DNA of 64,000 nucleotides from contig OX328106.1 of the NCBI GenBank assembly GCA_946811185.2, positions 33,751,626 to 33,815,625 of the forward strand, written 5' to 3'. Positions 1 to 11,385 of the stretch are shown here, in pieces. Origin of the DNA: Hippopus hippopus. Lineage: Eukaryota > Mollusca > Bivalvia > Cardiida > Cardiidae. Positions within the stretch are counted from its first letter, which is position 1. The number at the start of each line of letters is the position of its first letter. A model generated the notes under the pieces. It was not told where the DNA came from. It was given only the letters and a program-made list of their open reading frames with translations, and made no database searches. The position numbers and the translations under genes are program-made.

Positions 1-129
1 GCTAGAAATTAATTTATTTATTTTCCATGTGGTTCAGGAATACCCTTTACTGTATTGTAACAGAGTTCTGGTATATCAGTTGGTATAACACCAATTGACA
101 AATATGGTGTTACACCTTTTTCCACAAAA

Positions 130-325
130 ACCCAAGTTTTAACGACCCTGAAGATTACAGTAGGGCTTTTTAAAACATTGTTGGAAAAGAAGAAAATGCT
201 GGTAACCAGCATTTTCTTCTTTTCCCACAATGTTTTCTACCCTTTCATAGACAATATCGAGCATATGAGACACTTTTAATTGTTTGTTTGCAAATGCTCT
301 CACATGTGACTAGTCTTTATCTTTT
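130..325 (+). repeat. TTAA hairpin MITE, worn copy
   Basis: Orientation A (the end reading ACAATCCCGAG...TTTTAACGACC on the left) is reported as + for all copies, and orientation B as -. This copy keeps the inner left part and the palindrome (AACATTGTTGGAAAAGAAG and its complement) but has lost recognisable termini. Confidence 0.75.
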
Positions 326-716
326 GCATTAATGGTGAAGAGCTAAATCAATACCCAACAAAAAAAATTAAGACCTGTCCACTATGAAAGCATTCCCAGA
401 TCATAAATACAAAGTCAGTTGACTTCAGATGAAAACATTGTGGATAAAGGTGAATATGCTGGCACCCTGACAAGGTTTAAAATGCGTTTACCAAAGCCGT
501 TGTCACACTTGGCCAAAGACCGCACTATGTTTGACCTGAAACTTGACAAAAGCAATGGGCACTGGATGAAGCTAAAGAAACAGCAGTTTGCAATTGGTTT
601 TACTTCCTTACTATGCCCCTGACAAGATGTTATTGTGTTTAGCATGTCCCTGTTAAGTTTTGTCAGTGCTCTCAATCAGGCAAGCACCACTTCCTTCGCT
701 TGTTGCAACGTTCTGT

Positions 717-965
717 TTAATTCTTTACCACATAATCCCAGATTTTAAGGACACCAAGGACAAGGACCTTTGAAAACATTGTGGGGAATAGAAGAAAATG
801 CTGGTCACCAGCATTTTCTCCTTTTCCCACAATGCTTTCCATCCTTTGATAGACCAATTTGATAAATGTGCTGCCATACATGTAATTTGTTATCTGCAAA
901 TTGTAATTTGTCAAATGCTGCAAATTTGGACCTGTTCAAAGTTCTGTCATTTGTTTGGTTTGTAT
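717..965 (+). repeat. TTAA hairpin MITE
   Basis: The left end is TTAATTCTTTACCACATAAT. The central palindrome is near intact; the right end is worn (TTTGTTTGGTTTGTA). Confidence 0.85.
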
Positions 966-1429
966 TGGACTTTAATGTCATTTTAACAGCTTAGGTCATA
1001 TCATGGCAGTTAGTGACGCACCCATGTGTTTCCTGGCTTTCTCACACCAGTACTGACACAACTTTCTTTCCAAAGCCACTGACTACTTTTGTCACATGCA
1101 TCAGAGGTGAGAGGCGAAAAATCGCAAACTTCTGTCATTTAGTAAAGAGCCAAGACTTGATGGCCTGCATAAAGCACCTACAGCGCCTTTACTACGTTTA
1201 CACTAAGCCCTTTGTGATCATGAAAGTTTGGTTCCATGCTCTCTGTGTTTTGTTTTGATCTGCGAGTTCTTGAGAAAAATGACATCTTTTAAATCCATAC
1301 AAGGTTTGTACTACATCAAAGGAGACAAGATTAGGTTCATGCTGTTTTGGTGCTACATTAATGCCATTGCTGGCACATCTTGTTAAATAATTGCTTTGTC
1401 CCAACTGATTACACCTTTGTTATGTTGCT

Positions 1430-1658
1430 TTAACCCTTTACCACACGGCAAAATTTAAAACCTATCCAAATTGAAAGCATTTGCAGAAGACAATTTCATA
1501 GTGGCTCAAATGACGCAACTTTTCTTTGATAGGGTAGAAAACTTTGTGGGAAAAGGAGAAAATGCTGGTTACCAGCATTTTCTCCTTTTCCCACAATGTT
1601 TTCAAAAAGCCTCTTCTTCAGGGGCGTTAAAAGGCGTCATTGTGTGGTAAAGGGTTAA
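1430..1658 (-). repeat. TTAA hairpin MITE, complete
   Basis: TTAA at 1430 and 1655 flanks a 221-bp element with ends CCCTTTACCACACGG and TTGTGTGGTAAAGGG. The centre is a palindrome of GGGAAAAGGAGAAAATGCTGG and its complement. Confidence 0.95.
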
Positions 1659-1816
1659 CATGTCCAAATTCACCCACTTCCACCCCCTACAGATTTGGTC
1701 ATATCCTTATTGGTTTTTACTGTGTTTCTTTTATATAATTATGTGGGACAAGTTTGTACTGTAATGGACTTGTTTTACATTGAAGTAGTGAGAACTTGGT
1801 TTAGCGTGACTGGGGT

Positions 1817-2046
1817 TTAACCCTTTACCACACAATCCCGACTTTTAATGACCCCGAAAAAAAAAAGCTTTTGAAAACATTGTTGGAAAAGGAGAAAATG
1901 CTGGTAACCAGCATTTTCTCCGTTTCCCACAATGTTTTGTATCCTTCCTAAAACAAATTTCAAATTGTGAGTCACATTTATTTTGTCATCTGCAAGTGCT
2001 TTCAATTTGGACAAGCCTACATTTTTGTCGTTTGGTAAAGAGTTAA
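1817..2046 (+). repeat. TTAA hairpin MITE, complete
   Basis: Complete copy with TTAA at both ends. The right TTAA (2043) is also the left TTAA of the next copy. Confidence 0.95.
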
Positions 2047-2270
2047 TCCTTTACCATACAATCCCAGGTTTTAATGACCTGGAGGAAGAAGCCTTATGAA
2101 AACATTGTTGGAAAGGAGAAAATGCTGACAACCAGCTTTTTCTCCTTTTCCCACAATGTTTAATACCCTATCAAAAACAAAAATCATTTCTTGAGGTACA
2201 TTTATTTTGTAGTTTGAAAATGCTTTGAATTTCGACCAGTCTAAAATTTTGTTGTTTGATAAAGAGTTAA
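2043..2270 (+). repeat. TTAA hairpin MITE, complete, abutting the previous copy
   Basis: The ends are TTAATCCTTTACCATACAAT and TTGTTTGATAAAGAGTTAA. It is head-to-tail with the copy at 1817 through a single shared TTAA. Confidence 0.95.
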
Positions 2271-2394
2271 ACAGCATCATATACAGAAATTGTCCCATGT
2301 TAATTCTTACATGTAAGTAACTGATGACTATATTTAGATTGTGAATATATGTAGGAATATGCCAAGCCATCAATAAATGTTGAACTGCAAAAAT

Positions 2395-2468
2395 AAATTA
2401 TCTCTTTATGCCTCAAAATGCTTTCCATTTGGACAAGTCAATTTTTTTTCATCTGGTTTAGAGATAAA
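2395..2468 (+). repeat. TTAA hairpin MITE, right-end fragment
   Basis: AATGCTTTCCATTTGGACAAG followed by a worn right terminus (CATCTGGTTTAGAG) matches the A right arm only. Confidence 0.6.
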
Positions 2469-2470
2469 TT

Positions 2471-3155
2471 CAATGCTTTTGGTAAATAGTAAAGTGGTCT
2501 TTTGTGATCGAGCAGTCTAATATAAATGCCTATGATTGGAAAAGAAAATGGACATCCTGAAAATTTATGGAAGGCAGACTGAAGGAATTATTCAAGAATT
2601 GCATGTTAAAGATAATTCCAGTCCCTACTGGAATTGCAATTTCACTGGAAGTCTCTTTTCATACAGCCACAAACAAATGAGCCATGCTTGGGCAAATGCA
2701 AGTTTAATGCATCTCCATGATGCTATATCATTAGTCAGCACATTGTTATCATACGCACTTGTTTTCCATGACTTTAAGTTTCACAACTTAATTTATTTCT
2801 GTATACTTGAAGGTTTCGCACCTGCCATGTTTTAAAGCAACGGAAATATGTTCACTTGTTTCAAATTGCACCGGATCCCGAATCATCGCAAAGCGAACAT
2901 TGCAAAAACAAATACCAAAGTAATTTAAATGCAACATTCAGTTTAGCTTTATAGATATTGTTAAGTAAATACTTTATAATTAGGTATGAATAAAAAACAG
3001 CTAAAATGAAGTGAGTTTATTTAAAAGTCCGACATAACCGTGGTACCCGTATTGGCGACGTTCGCTGTGCGACGATTCAGAACCGGTGTAATTCGAAACC
3101 AGTGAACAAACTTCAGTTGCCTTAAAACTTGCCAGCTGCAAAACCTTCTAGTGTT
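2471..3155. other. Stretch without a recognised gene
   Basis: I see only a weak resemblance at 2685-2780 to the left end of the CTCTGTGAAAAGGGGGCTTA family. The open frame at 2536-2835 has no recognisable domain and no splice context. Confidence 0.4.
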
Positions 3156-3159
3156 TGTA

Positions 3160-3392
3160 ATATGTGACTTCACTAAATGTAAGTTGTGAAACATCAAATC
3201 ATGGAAACCTATGATTATTATGGATGCATAAAATCCTTTTTGTCTAACAAAAGACTGAATCAGGAGATAGACTGGTCCTTTGACATGCAGAAATTTAGCA
3301 AATAGCAAAAAGTTTCAACCCAGGCTAGCCTGTGCAGGCTGATCTGGTTTGATAGTTTTTGCAGACGCATTGAACCCATTTTCACAGAGCAT
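3160..3392 (-). repeat. CTCTGTGAAAAGGGGG-end MITE
   Basis: Family defined by terminal CTCTGTGAAAAGGGGGCTTA, TGCATCTGCAAAAGG-like inner ends, a short GCCTGTGCAGGCTGA hairpin and TGATTCAGTCKGTTG inside. Other copies lie at 15278, 19990, 21423, 43208 and 49514. Confidence 0.75.
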
Positions 3393-3598
3393 TGCTCAAA
3401 TGTTTTCAGGGGTATACTGGAATCAGCTAGTCTGTTTGTCTACCCTTGGGTCCTCATGGCCAATTTTGCTTGCTTAAAAGGACCACCTGCAGTTAAAGAC
3501 AACCTTTCTTCCCCTGGTTGAGCTCAGGATACATGTTTAACAGTGGTTAGTGCTCAAAGGTTAAGTCCCACACAACTGTTCAAACAGTATTTTTATGC

Positions 3599-3788
3599 TT
3601 CAACTCTTTACCAAACAACAAAATTTTTACACTCATCTAAATACAAAACTGTTGCAGACGACAAATGAAAATATAGTGGGAAAAGGAGAAAATGCTGATC
3701 ATCAGCATTTTCTCCTTTTCCCCATAATGTTTTCAAAAGGCTTTTCCTCAGGGTTGTGAAAACTCATGATTGTTTGGTAAAAGGTTAA
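3599..3788 (-). repeat. TTAA hairpin MITE, internally shortened
   Basis: B orientation. About 35 bp are missing between the left arm (GTTGCAGACGACAA) and the palindrome. The right TTAA is intact and the left site has decayed to TTCA. Confidence 0.85.
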
Positions 3789-3816
3789 GACACAAAACCC
3801 ATCATTTAAATTACCT

Positions 3817-4088
3817 TTAAGTCTTCACCAAACAACAAAAACTGAAAGCTTTAAATTTGCAGATGACAATTTAAATGTGGCTGTGAAAGAGTAGAAAACA
3901 CAGTTGAGAATGTGGAAAATGTTAGTTACCAGCATTTTCTCCTTTTTCAACAGTGTTTTTCAATGCTTTCTTTCTCAGGGTAAGTAAAACTTAGGTTAGT
4001 GTGGTTATGGGTTGTTTTGTTGCCTGCAAAATTTAATGCTGACAGTATGCCCGAGTCTCAAATTTCTATTATCTGGTAAACAGTTGAA
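3817..4088 (-). repeat. TTAA hairpin MITE, worn, with a second right-end fragment
   Basis: The B copy at 3817-4012 has a degraded palindrome. It is followed at 4018-4088 by an A-type right end (TGCAAAATTTAATGCTGACAG...TCTGGTAAACAG). Confidence 0.7.
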
Positions 4089-4117
4089 CATTTGTTCCTC
4101 TTTTTTAGCAATGCTAT

Positions 4118-4438
4118 CTAGCGAGTAAATGATTGGTTGTTTGTATAGTGTTTCATGTTGTTTTCAACATTATTTCAGTTATGTTGTGGTGGCCAGTACA
4201 CCTTTTCATGCTTTCCTGGAGTTTCTTTTATCAGTACTTAATATGCTCCCTAAGCTACTGGCTGCTTTTCCATGTAACTGTCGTTAAAACTATGATCAGT
4301 GTTGAGAAAAGAATGAATCCTATTGCAATGACTATCATCAATCCTTGGAAGGAATTTCTCCACGCTGGGAATTCAAACCAGCATCCCCTATTCTTAGTCC
4401 ATTACCCTACAGACTATACTATTGGGGCTCGGCTCTCT
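4118..4438 (-). mobile_element. tRNA-derived SINE, copy 1 of family S
   Basis: On the - strand a tRNA-like head (4375-4438) carries a box-B-like GGTTTGAATTCC. A body follows that is also found at 14632-14945 (same strand) and 16893-17215 (+ strand). The three copies share GAGAAAAGAATGAATCCT-like and AATGACTATCATCAATCC-like blocks. Confidence 0.7.
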
Positions 4439-4444
4439 AAATAG

Positions 4445-5475
4445 TAATGTCATCAGAGTATGAATGCTGTCTGGTACAGTCCCAATTTATTTCTGTACGT
4501 GTCTAGGGTTTCATTATCATATAAATTCTTAATTTGTGTCCACTTCTATTGCTTCACATAAAACCTTGTCAGTTCTTTTTCATCTCAGAAATGTGGCTCC
4601 CTGGAGACATCAGACTGCAAGACTTGTCTCTTGGAATCATGCTTTGATCTCAGAATTATTTACCAAAATAGGTCCAAAAATCATTTTGTAGCTTATTTGC
4701 TTATTTCTTATTTAGATAAACCTTTGAAGAAGAAAATACCAAAACGTTTACAAGGGTCGGACCTGTGTTTTTAGTTTTTAGCCAGTATTGAGAAGACATG
4801 TCCCCTGGTTGGCTTCTCAGCTCAGCAACTATCCTTTATATACCTATTCCATAATGGAACGGGGCAACTGTTACAGGAATATTGTGGTCCTACCATAGAT
4901 ACAGCTTCATGCCCTCTTCTTCTCAAACAGTTTTCAACCAGTATGATGGAAATTTTAATTGAAACCTAAATACTACCATGGGAACTTGTGCACCTGCAAT
5001 TTTCATGATTGGTCAATCATTTTATGATCCTTTGAATCATTTTCTGATCTAGTAGCAAGGCAAGCAGTTGGGTATTCATTGCCATGTGACACACTTCTTT
5101 TATTGCCCAAGAGCATTTTACCTGCTTCATGAATTTTAACCAGTTAGAGGTTGAAAAAAAAAAAGCCTAAGATGCTTTTGGAAATGATTATAAACATTTT
5201 TTTAATGACTCTCTAGCGATGGCAAGTACTTTAAAAATCAAATGACGATGATAAAGAAGTCACAATCAATATTTACAGTTAATCCATATCTGTCATCCAT
5301 GCTTCAGCTGATTCCAGTGAAAGTGTTTGTTTTTTGATACTGAAATGTTTACTCTGCAGGCATTCATTCCAAGCTCAATCAATATTTTGTCTGTGTTTTT
5401 GTTTGTTTTTAATCTCTTTTAACCCTTAGAGTACCAGTAAACTGAAATGAATGCTTTCAGTTAAAAATAACCCCA
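4445..5475. other. Stretch without a recognised gene
   Basis: No open frame with family similarity is seen. AAACCTTTGAAGAAGAAAATACC near 4720 and the surrounding AT-rich DNA match nothing else in the window. Confidence 0.4.
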
Positions 5476-5479
5476 CGTT

Positions 5480-5912
5480 TTAACTCTTTACCACACAAGA
5501 AAAGTTTAGACTCCTCCATTTTCAAAGCATTTTGCAGACAACAATTCAGACGTAAATTACAGTATATGTGGATATATATGCATGTTGAAAAATTTGCAAT
5601 TTACCGATAATGGCCATTTTGCTTTCAGATGGTTGCGAATTCAAGACTCATTATTGTTGGTATACTTGTGGTAAAATACGCAAACAGAAAAGTTTGCAAA
5701 CTTTCCAAATTCGTAAAATTGAAAAAATTTCCACGTCACAAAAAATTTTCACTTATACAGTACATGATGGAATGTGCCTTCAAAAGAGTAGAAAATATTG
5801 TGGGAAAAGGATAAGATGCTTGTAACCATTAGTGTCTCCTTTTCCCACAGTGCTTTCAAAATGTTGCTTTTTCAGGGTGGTTGAAACTAGGGATCATGTG
5901 CTAAAGAGTTAA
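5480..5912 (-). repeat. TTAA hairpin MITE split by another element
   Basis: The B copy has its left arm at 5480-5559 and its palindrome and right arm at 5766-5912. The interruption is a different repeat (see 5560-5765). Confidence 0.85.
5560..5765 (-). repeat. TACTGTATAAGTGG-end MITE nested in a TTAA MITE
   Basis: Contains GCAAACAGAAAAGTTTGCAA and AATTTCCACGTCACAAAAA, and ends in CACTTATACAGTA. This is the reverse complement of the repeat at 17230-17428. The flanking MITE halves give its limits. Confidence 0.75.
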
Positions 5913-6083
5913 TGGCCCTAGAAAAGAAAGCTTTTAAAACATTGTGGGGAAAAGGAGAAAATGCTGGTAACCAGTATTTTCTCCTTTTTCCACATTGTTT
6001 TTTACCCCTACAAGGACAAATTCTGTCATTTCAGACATTTGTAATTTGTCATCTGCAACCACAAATTTTAGACTCTTACTAAT
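5913..6083 (+). repeat. TTAA hairpin MITE lacking its left terminus
   Basis: Starts directly at the TTAA that ends the previous copy but lacks about 35 bp of left end. The palindrome is present; the right arm is worn. Confidence 0.8.
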
Positions 6084-6144
6084 GGGAAGGATATGCGGGT
6101 GACATTCTGTAAGTACATGTAGTACAAATGAATGGAAGTTTTTA

Positions 6145-6274
6145 ACTAGGTAGAAAACATTGTAAAAAAAGGAGAAAATGTTGGTTACTGCATTATCTCC
6201 TTTTCCTAAAATGTCGTCAAAGGGCCTCCTCCTTAGAGTTGTTAAAACTCGGAATTGTTTGATAAAGGGGTAAA
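6145..6274 (-). repeat. TTAA hairpin MITE, right two thirds
   Basis: B-type palindrome and right arm (CGGAATTGTTTGATAAAGGGG); the left arm is missing. Confidence 0.75.
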
Positions 6275-6424
6275 CTAAGAAAGTGAAAGAAATCTGCAGT
6301 AAAAGTTGACAGATAGCTAACTAATTGTTTATAATTGGCCAATACCATTATAGGCCGGATGTCAAACACTTTTTATAGCCGTAACTACCATGTCAGGCAA
6401 TAACAATTAGACGTTGGGTGCCAG

Positions 6425-6545
6425 AATCGATACTAGGTAAGTGTTCAGGTCACATATTACCCAGAATTCCTTGCCGAGTTGGAGAATTTCTTGCCTCTTG
6501 AACATGTTTGGGCCTGATATTTGGAGTTATGAAACCAGTTTGAAT
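6425..6545. repeat. Dispersed repeat, copy 1
   Basis: The blocks AAGTGTTCAGGTC, TTACCCAGAATTC and GAACATGTTTGGGCCTGA recur in order at 7317-7440. Nature unknown. Confidence 0.55.
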
Positions 6546-6566
6546 AATTTACTCTATAGATACTAG

Positions 6567-6710
6567 ATGAAAGTTTTAGCCATGTGCATATTGAAAGTAT
6601 TTACAGATAATAAATAGGGCATGGCTCAAATGATATGGGTTTGTCTTTAAAGATAGGACAATAATGTAGTAAATAAAGAAAATGCCGATTACAAGCACTT
6701 TTAGCTCAGC
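6567..6710 (-). repeat. TTAA hairpin MITE, left-arm fragment
   Basis: B-type left arm (TATTGAAAGTATTTACAGAT) and the start of the palindrome, then unrelated sequence. A possible matching right part (CACAATGTTTTGAAAAGCCTG) appears at 6999. Confidence 0.6.
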
Positions 6711-7092
6711 TATTTTTGAAGAAAACGTTGAGGTATTGTCATACCATCGTCCTCTGTATCGTCGTGTTTGTGCAACAACGTTTACATTTTGTAATACCTC
6801 TGTTATTACGGAAGATATTTACTTCAACCTCGGACAAGTTATTAACTATCTAACGAGGAACCTATACAATAAGGGCAGGTAATCATCAAAGCATTTTTGA
6901 CATAGTCATGCCCCTTTTTTTACTCAAAGTTTTCACTTGAAATCAAGCTCTTGCAGCCAGCATTGGCACTGCATGAAGTGCTCTTGTTTTTCTTTCTGCC
7001 ACAATGTTTTGAAAAGCCTGCGTCTTTAAGGTATTTAAAACAAAAACACAGGTTTTCATCGCAGTGTTTGCTAGCATGCCAGACAATAACAG

Positions 7093-7318
7093 TTAACCCT
7101 TAAACACAATCCCATGTTTAAACGACTGTTAGGAAAAAGGCTTTTGAAGACATTGTTGGAAAAGTAGAAAATGCTGGTAACCAGCATTTTCAACTTTTCT
7201 CACTATGTTTTCTACCCTATCTCAGACAAAACTCATCATTTGAGTCATGTTTTATTTGTTCCCTGAAAATGGTTACAATTCGGACAAGTCTAAAATTTTG
7301 TCGTTTGGTAAAGAGTAA
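7093..7318 (+). repeat. TTAA hairpin MITE, complete
   Basis: Left TTAACCCTTAAACACAATCC, right TCGTTTGGTAAAGAGTAAA. The palindrome has mismatches. Confidence 0.9.
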
Positions 7319-7440
7319 ATTCAATACAAGATAAGTGTGCAGGTCGAATTTTACCCAGAATTCTTTGTAGTCCAATCCAGCATTTTCTTGTCTCATAGAC
7401 ATGTTTGAACTGGTGATCTTTGGAATTAGGATTATACATG
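7317..7440. repeat. Dispersed repeat, copy 2
   Basis: Second copy of the repeat at 6425-6545. It starts where a TTAA MITE ends. Confidence 0.5.
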
Positions 7441-7523
7441 TGAGTGATGGACTTAGCAAGTGACAAATTTAGACTTACCAAAACTGAAAACATTTGCATA
7501 TGAAAAATTAAATGTGGCACGAA

Positions 7524-7722
7524 TTCAATCTTTACAAGACAACAAAAGTTGATTTGTCAAATTTGAAAGCATTTTCAGAAAAAACTTTAAATGTGTTGCA
7601 TGCAATAGGATTTGTCTTTAAAAGAATAGGAAACAGTGTGGAAAAAGAATATAAGGCTGGTAACCAGCATTTTCTTCTTGTCCCACAGGTTTTGAATAGC
7701 CTACTTCCTGAGACATTGTCCT
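7524..7722 (-). repeat. TTAA hairpin MITE, right end lost
   Basis: B copy whose left arm and palindrome are clear. It stops at the TTAA that begins the next B copy. Confidence 0.8.
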
Positions 7723-7920
7723 TTAACTCTTTACAAAACAATGAAAAATTTGGGTCATCTAAATTTGAAAGTATTCACAGACAATATTTTAGATGCTGGA
7801 ATTACACTTTTGGTTGTGAAAGGGTAAAAACATTGTTGAAAATGGAGAAAATGCTGCTAACCAGCATTTTCCCCTTTCCAACCACAATGTTTTTTTTTTA
7901 TAAGCTTTCTTTAACAGGTT
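7723..7920 (-). repeat. TTAA hairpin MITE, right end lost
   Basis: B copy directly following the previous one. The palindrome reads GAAAATGCTGCTAACCAGC; the right arm is truncated after AAGCTTTCTTTAACAGG. Confidence 0.8.
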
Positions 7921-7966
7921 CATGTGTAGAAAAGGATGGCCAGAATATGTAACAAAGTAGCAGACA

Positions 7967-8070
7967 ATGTAGATCCAAGATCAGACTGCATGTTCTGTGC
8001 AGTCTGATCCTGATCTACACCTTCCGCAAAATCACCTTAACTCGGTTCCAGCACTTTATGGGTTTATTTA
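7967..8070. repeat. GATCAGACTGCA hairpin repeat
   Basis: GATCCAAGATCAGACTGCA and TGCAGTCTGATCCTGATC form a short stem. The same stem recurs at 17890-17962, 22255-22315 and 60600-60696. Confidence 0.6.
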
Positions 8071-8071
8071 G

Positions 8072-8300
8072 TTAACTCTTCTCTCAGTGACAAAATCTTG
8101 GACTTGTCAAAATCCAAGGCACTTGCTGACAACAAATTCATTGTGGCTTTATTTGAGGAAGTGTATTATTTAAAAGGTAAAAAACATTTCAGGTAAAGGA
8201 GAAAATTCTATCAGTATTTCCCCTTTTCACACTATGTTTTCTGACGTCCTCTTCCAGAGGGTAGTTAAAACTCAGAATTAATTTGTAAAGGTTTTATTAA
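8072..8300 (-). repeat. TTAA hairpin MITE, worn
   Basis: B copy starting TTAACTCTTCTCTCAGTGAC. The palindrome is eroded; the right end is AATTTGTAAAGG. Confidence 0.75.
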
Positions 8301-8639
8301 TTATATGCTTCCTGAAGCAAATTCATAGCGTACAAAAAAAGATATGCAACATGAATTCAGGTGCAATACACACTTAAATGTGAAAACATTGTGGCAAAAG
8401 GAGAAACTTCTGTTTATGATCTCAAAATTAGCTCTTGTGAATGAAGAAATCAATTCTGTATACTGAGATACAAGTTGTGCCCAGTAATGTTAAAGTTAAT
8501 CCTTGGTGTTTTGAATAAATGAAAAAGAGCCTTTCAATAAGATAGAGAACAGACAAGGTTCTTTTGGGAAGAATATGCATGTTCTGAGTCTGATCTTGAT
8601 ATTCATTGTCTGCAAAAGCAACTCGAGCCAGTGTCATTG

Positions 8640-9480
8640 CTTTAAGGGTTAAATCTGAAGGAGGATTTATAGGACATGGGTGAAACGTTTAAGATCATAT
8701 TCTAAATGGCATTCTTGTTTAACTTCCAAGAATTTTCTAAATTTCAAAGTGACTTAATTTCTAATTGGCTAAACCATTAACTTTTACTTTACTTCACTAA
8801 TCAGTAATTGTGTTACTTTCTAAATCTGGGATAAGGCTAAGAATGTGATTTAGGATTGATGGTGCATAGAGATTCAAACCTCTTCATGTTTCATGCTTGG
8901 CAGATGTATCACAAGTTTAATTTGATATGCATGTTCTTGTTCAGCTACAAGATAGTCTGTCATCTGAAATTGACAGTTCCCCACTTAATGGTTCAAATTT
9001 AAGCATTTTCCACTTGCAACATTTTTACAAGCATGAAGATACTTTCAGATGCCTCATTACTTGATGGCAGAGTGAAAACATTGAAATAATAAACAGCAAA
9101 ATTGACCATTTTTTGGACAGTAAGTGTTTTTTGCTGCTTCTTCATGTGTCACCTAAATGCTTTTTCATAGTGAGCCCCTCAGGCTGAACTTTTGGTGTTG
9201 TTTGAATGCCTGGCTTAAATTCTGGTAAAATCTCTATTCGCTTTTATACCAAGCACAGTGTTTCTGCCAGCTTCAAATTTTTAAGGGTTATTTGTGACCC
9301 CTATTCCTATTTCTGGGGGTCATACAGAAATCTTGAGGGTCATTGTCTTAAATGCCCATTTAAAGCTACTAAAATTCACATCTTGGGACCTTTCCCTGTA
9401 ACTCTGCCGACTTGGAACTGGAATTTTTTCTTAATCTGACAAGATCTGGATATTTGTTACATTTCTTGATTTTTTTGTTT
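8640..9480. other. Stretch without a recognised gene
   Basis: AT-rich sequence with no repeat family or coding similarity that I can identify. Confidence 0.4.
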
Positions 9481-9483
9481 TTT

Positions 9484-9745
9484 TAGTTGCACTGGCCAAA
9501 GGCCAGCAAGCTTATGTCATTGCCATGTGTCTGTCATCCATCCATGGGTGCATCCGTCCATGTGTTAACTTTCATCTCAAAAATATTCTTCTCTGAAGCT
9601 ACCCTTCCAATTTTGACCTAACTTCACAGAAATTATGACCTGCCATGGTCCTCTTCAGCATTTGCTGAAAGAATTGGAATCCTGTAAAAACTCTGGTTGC
9701 CATGGCAACAAAACTGAAAAAGAAGATTTTCTAGGCAAAAGGAAT
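9484..9745 (+). repeat. CTGGCC-GAA-GGCCAG element (family R), left-end fragment
   Basis: A CTGGCC-AAA-GGCCAG hairpin is followed by ATCCATCC-type microsatellite and TCTGGTTGCCATGGCAACAA, as in the copies at 31569 and 33519. The tandem-repeat body and right end are missing. Confidence 0.75.
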
Positions 9746-9817
9746 TTTGGAATGGCAATGATTGTTGTAATACTCATTTCTCTTGGCTGTAAATTTTCAT
9801 TTAATTTATTCAGCAGT

Positions 9818-10046
9818 TTAACCCTTTACCAAACGACATAATTTTCGACTTGTCCAAATTGAAAGCATTTGCAGACGACAAAATAAACATGACTCAAAAA
9901 TTGAAACTTGACTTTAGAAGAATAGAAAACATTGTGGGAAAAGGAGAAAATGCTGGTTACCAGCATTTTCTCCTTTTCCCACAATGTTTTCAGAAGGCTT
10001 CTTTGTCTAGGTCGTAAAAACCAGGGATTGTTTGGTAAAGGGTTAA
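9818..10046 (-). repeat. TTAA hairpin MITE, complete
   Basis: TTAA at 9818 and 10043. Intact B copy with a near-perfect palindrome. Confidence 0.95.
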
Positions 10047-10049
10047 GGG

Positions 10050-10270
10050 TTAACAGTCCCAGTTTTGATGGTCCTGAAAGAGACAGCTTGTGAAAACATT
10101 TAGGGAAAAGGAGAAAATGGTGGTAACCAGCATTTTTTCCTTTTCTCACAATGTTTTCTATTAACCTATCCAAGAACAACTACCATCATTTAAAAAAAAA
10201 AACATTTGAGTTGTCTGTAATTTCCATCAATATGGAAAGTCTAAAATTTTGCTGTCTGGTACAGGGTCAA
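10050..10270 (+). repeat. TTAA hairpin MITE, left end shortened
   Basis: A copy starting at TTAACAGTCCCAG (about 15 bp of terminal repeat missing), three bases from the previous copy's TTAA. It contains an A-run near 10191. Confidence 0.85.
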
Positions 10271-10353
10271 TCCAAGTCAACAAGACAAGGTATTTAGCTT
10301 TATTGATCAGGCTAGTCAGTATTTTGTATCCTCTGATGTTCTGTTTCTATTAT

Positions 10354-10581
10354 TCAACCCTTTACCAAACAACAAAATTTTAGACTTGTTTAAATTGAAA
10401 GCATTTTCAGACAACAAGATAAATGTGACTTAAACTTTGAAATCTGTTTTTGGATGAGTAGAAAACATTGTTGGAAACGGAGAAAATGCTGGTTACCAGC
10501 ATTTCCTCCTTTTTCCATAATGTTTTCAAAAGCTGTCTTTCTCAGGGTTGTTAAAAGTCGGGATTGTGTGGTAAAAGGCTA
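10354..10581 (-). repeat. TTAA hairpin MITE, near complete
   Basis: Flanking sites have decayed to TTCA and CTAG. The inner arms and palindrome are clear. Confidence 0.9.
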
Positions 10582-10584
10582 GAA

Positions 10585-11230
10585 CAGGCAAAAGTCCTGT
10601 ATCAATGATGTTGTTTGTAGGAAGGAGCCATCTCTCAAGGGAAATCACTCTTAATGGACCAAATTCAAATTCTAAATTGGTTTGGCCCATAATAAAAAAG
10701 AAGTTTTTGGGCATTGGAGCATTTGTAGGATGCTTCAAACATGCAACTGAATGAAAATTTGTAACACAGATTTTTTTTTTTTAAGTGAGTGAACAGTTTG
10801 CTTGCTTTGCATTTTGGGTTACCGGTATTTCGGCAAGAAAAAGGTGCTTTAGCAGACAGTATAGATTGAGAATATGTGTTGTGATCCTTGATTTACACCG
10901 TTTGCTACTTTCATAGAGATTTTTGTGCAGAGCCTTAAAGATTGCAACAAATAGATTTTGCCCACTGATAGTGATATAATATGTTTCACTCAATGGATCA
11001 ATCATGAAGAAACTCATTTGTGTACCCGTAGACGAATTTCAGACCAACCAGAAATTTGTAAAAGAGACGCAAAGTGTAGAAAAGATTGTGGGAAAAAAAG
11101 GATGAATAATTTGCTTGTAACTGCTAAATTACTGCCTCTTCCAAAACTAAGCTTTCTACAGTAGGGTCACATTAATAACCACATAAAAATAATTAACATG
11201 TACATGTACCTATTTGTCACAGATTCTGTA
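10585..11230. other. Stretch without a recognised gene
   Basis: Apart from a short AGAAAAGATTGTGGG MITE-like scrap at 11078-11093, I see no feature here. Confidence 0.4.
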
Positions 11231-11232
11231 AC

Positions 11233-11385
11233 TTAACCCTTTACCACATAATCCCTAGTTTTAGCAACCCTGAGAAAGAAGGCTTTTGAAATCATTGTCG
11301 GGAAACGAGAAAATTCTGGTACCCAGCATTTTTTTCCTTCCAACATCGTGTTTACCAATCCAAGGACAAATAGTTTCATTTGACA
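11233..11385 (+). repeat. TTAA hairpin MITE, right arm lost
   Basis: Left TTAACCCTTTACCACATAAT with inner left arm and a worn palindrome. Similarity stops near 11385. Confidence 0.8.

Noticed and set aside
6682..6882. Open frame of 66 residues in a MITE-poor stretch
   Set aside because: No domain, no splice context and no relatives in the window. It may be part of an unrecognised insertion in a MITE copy.
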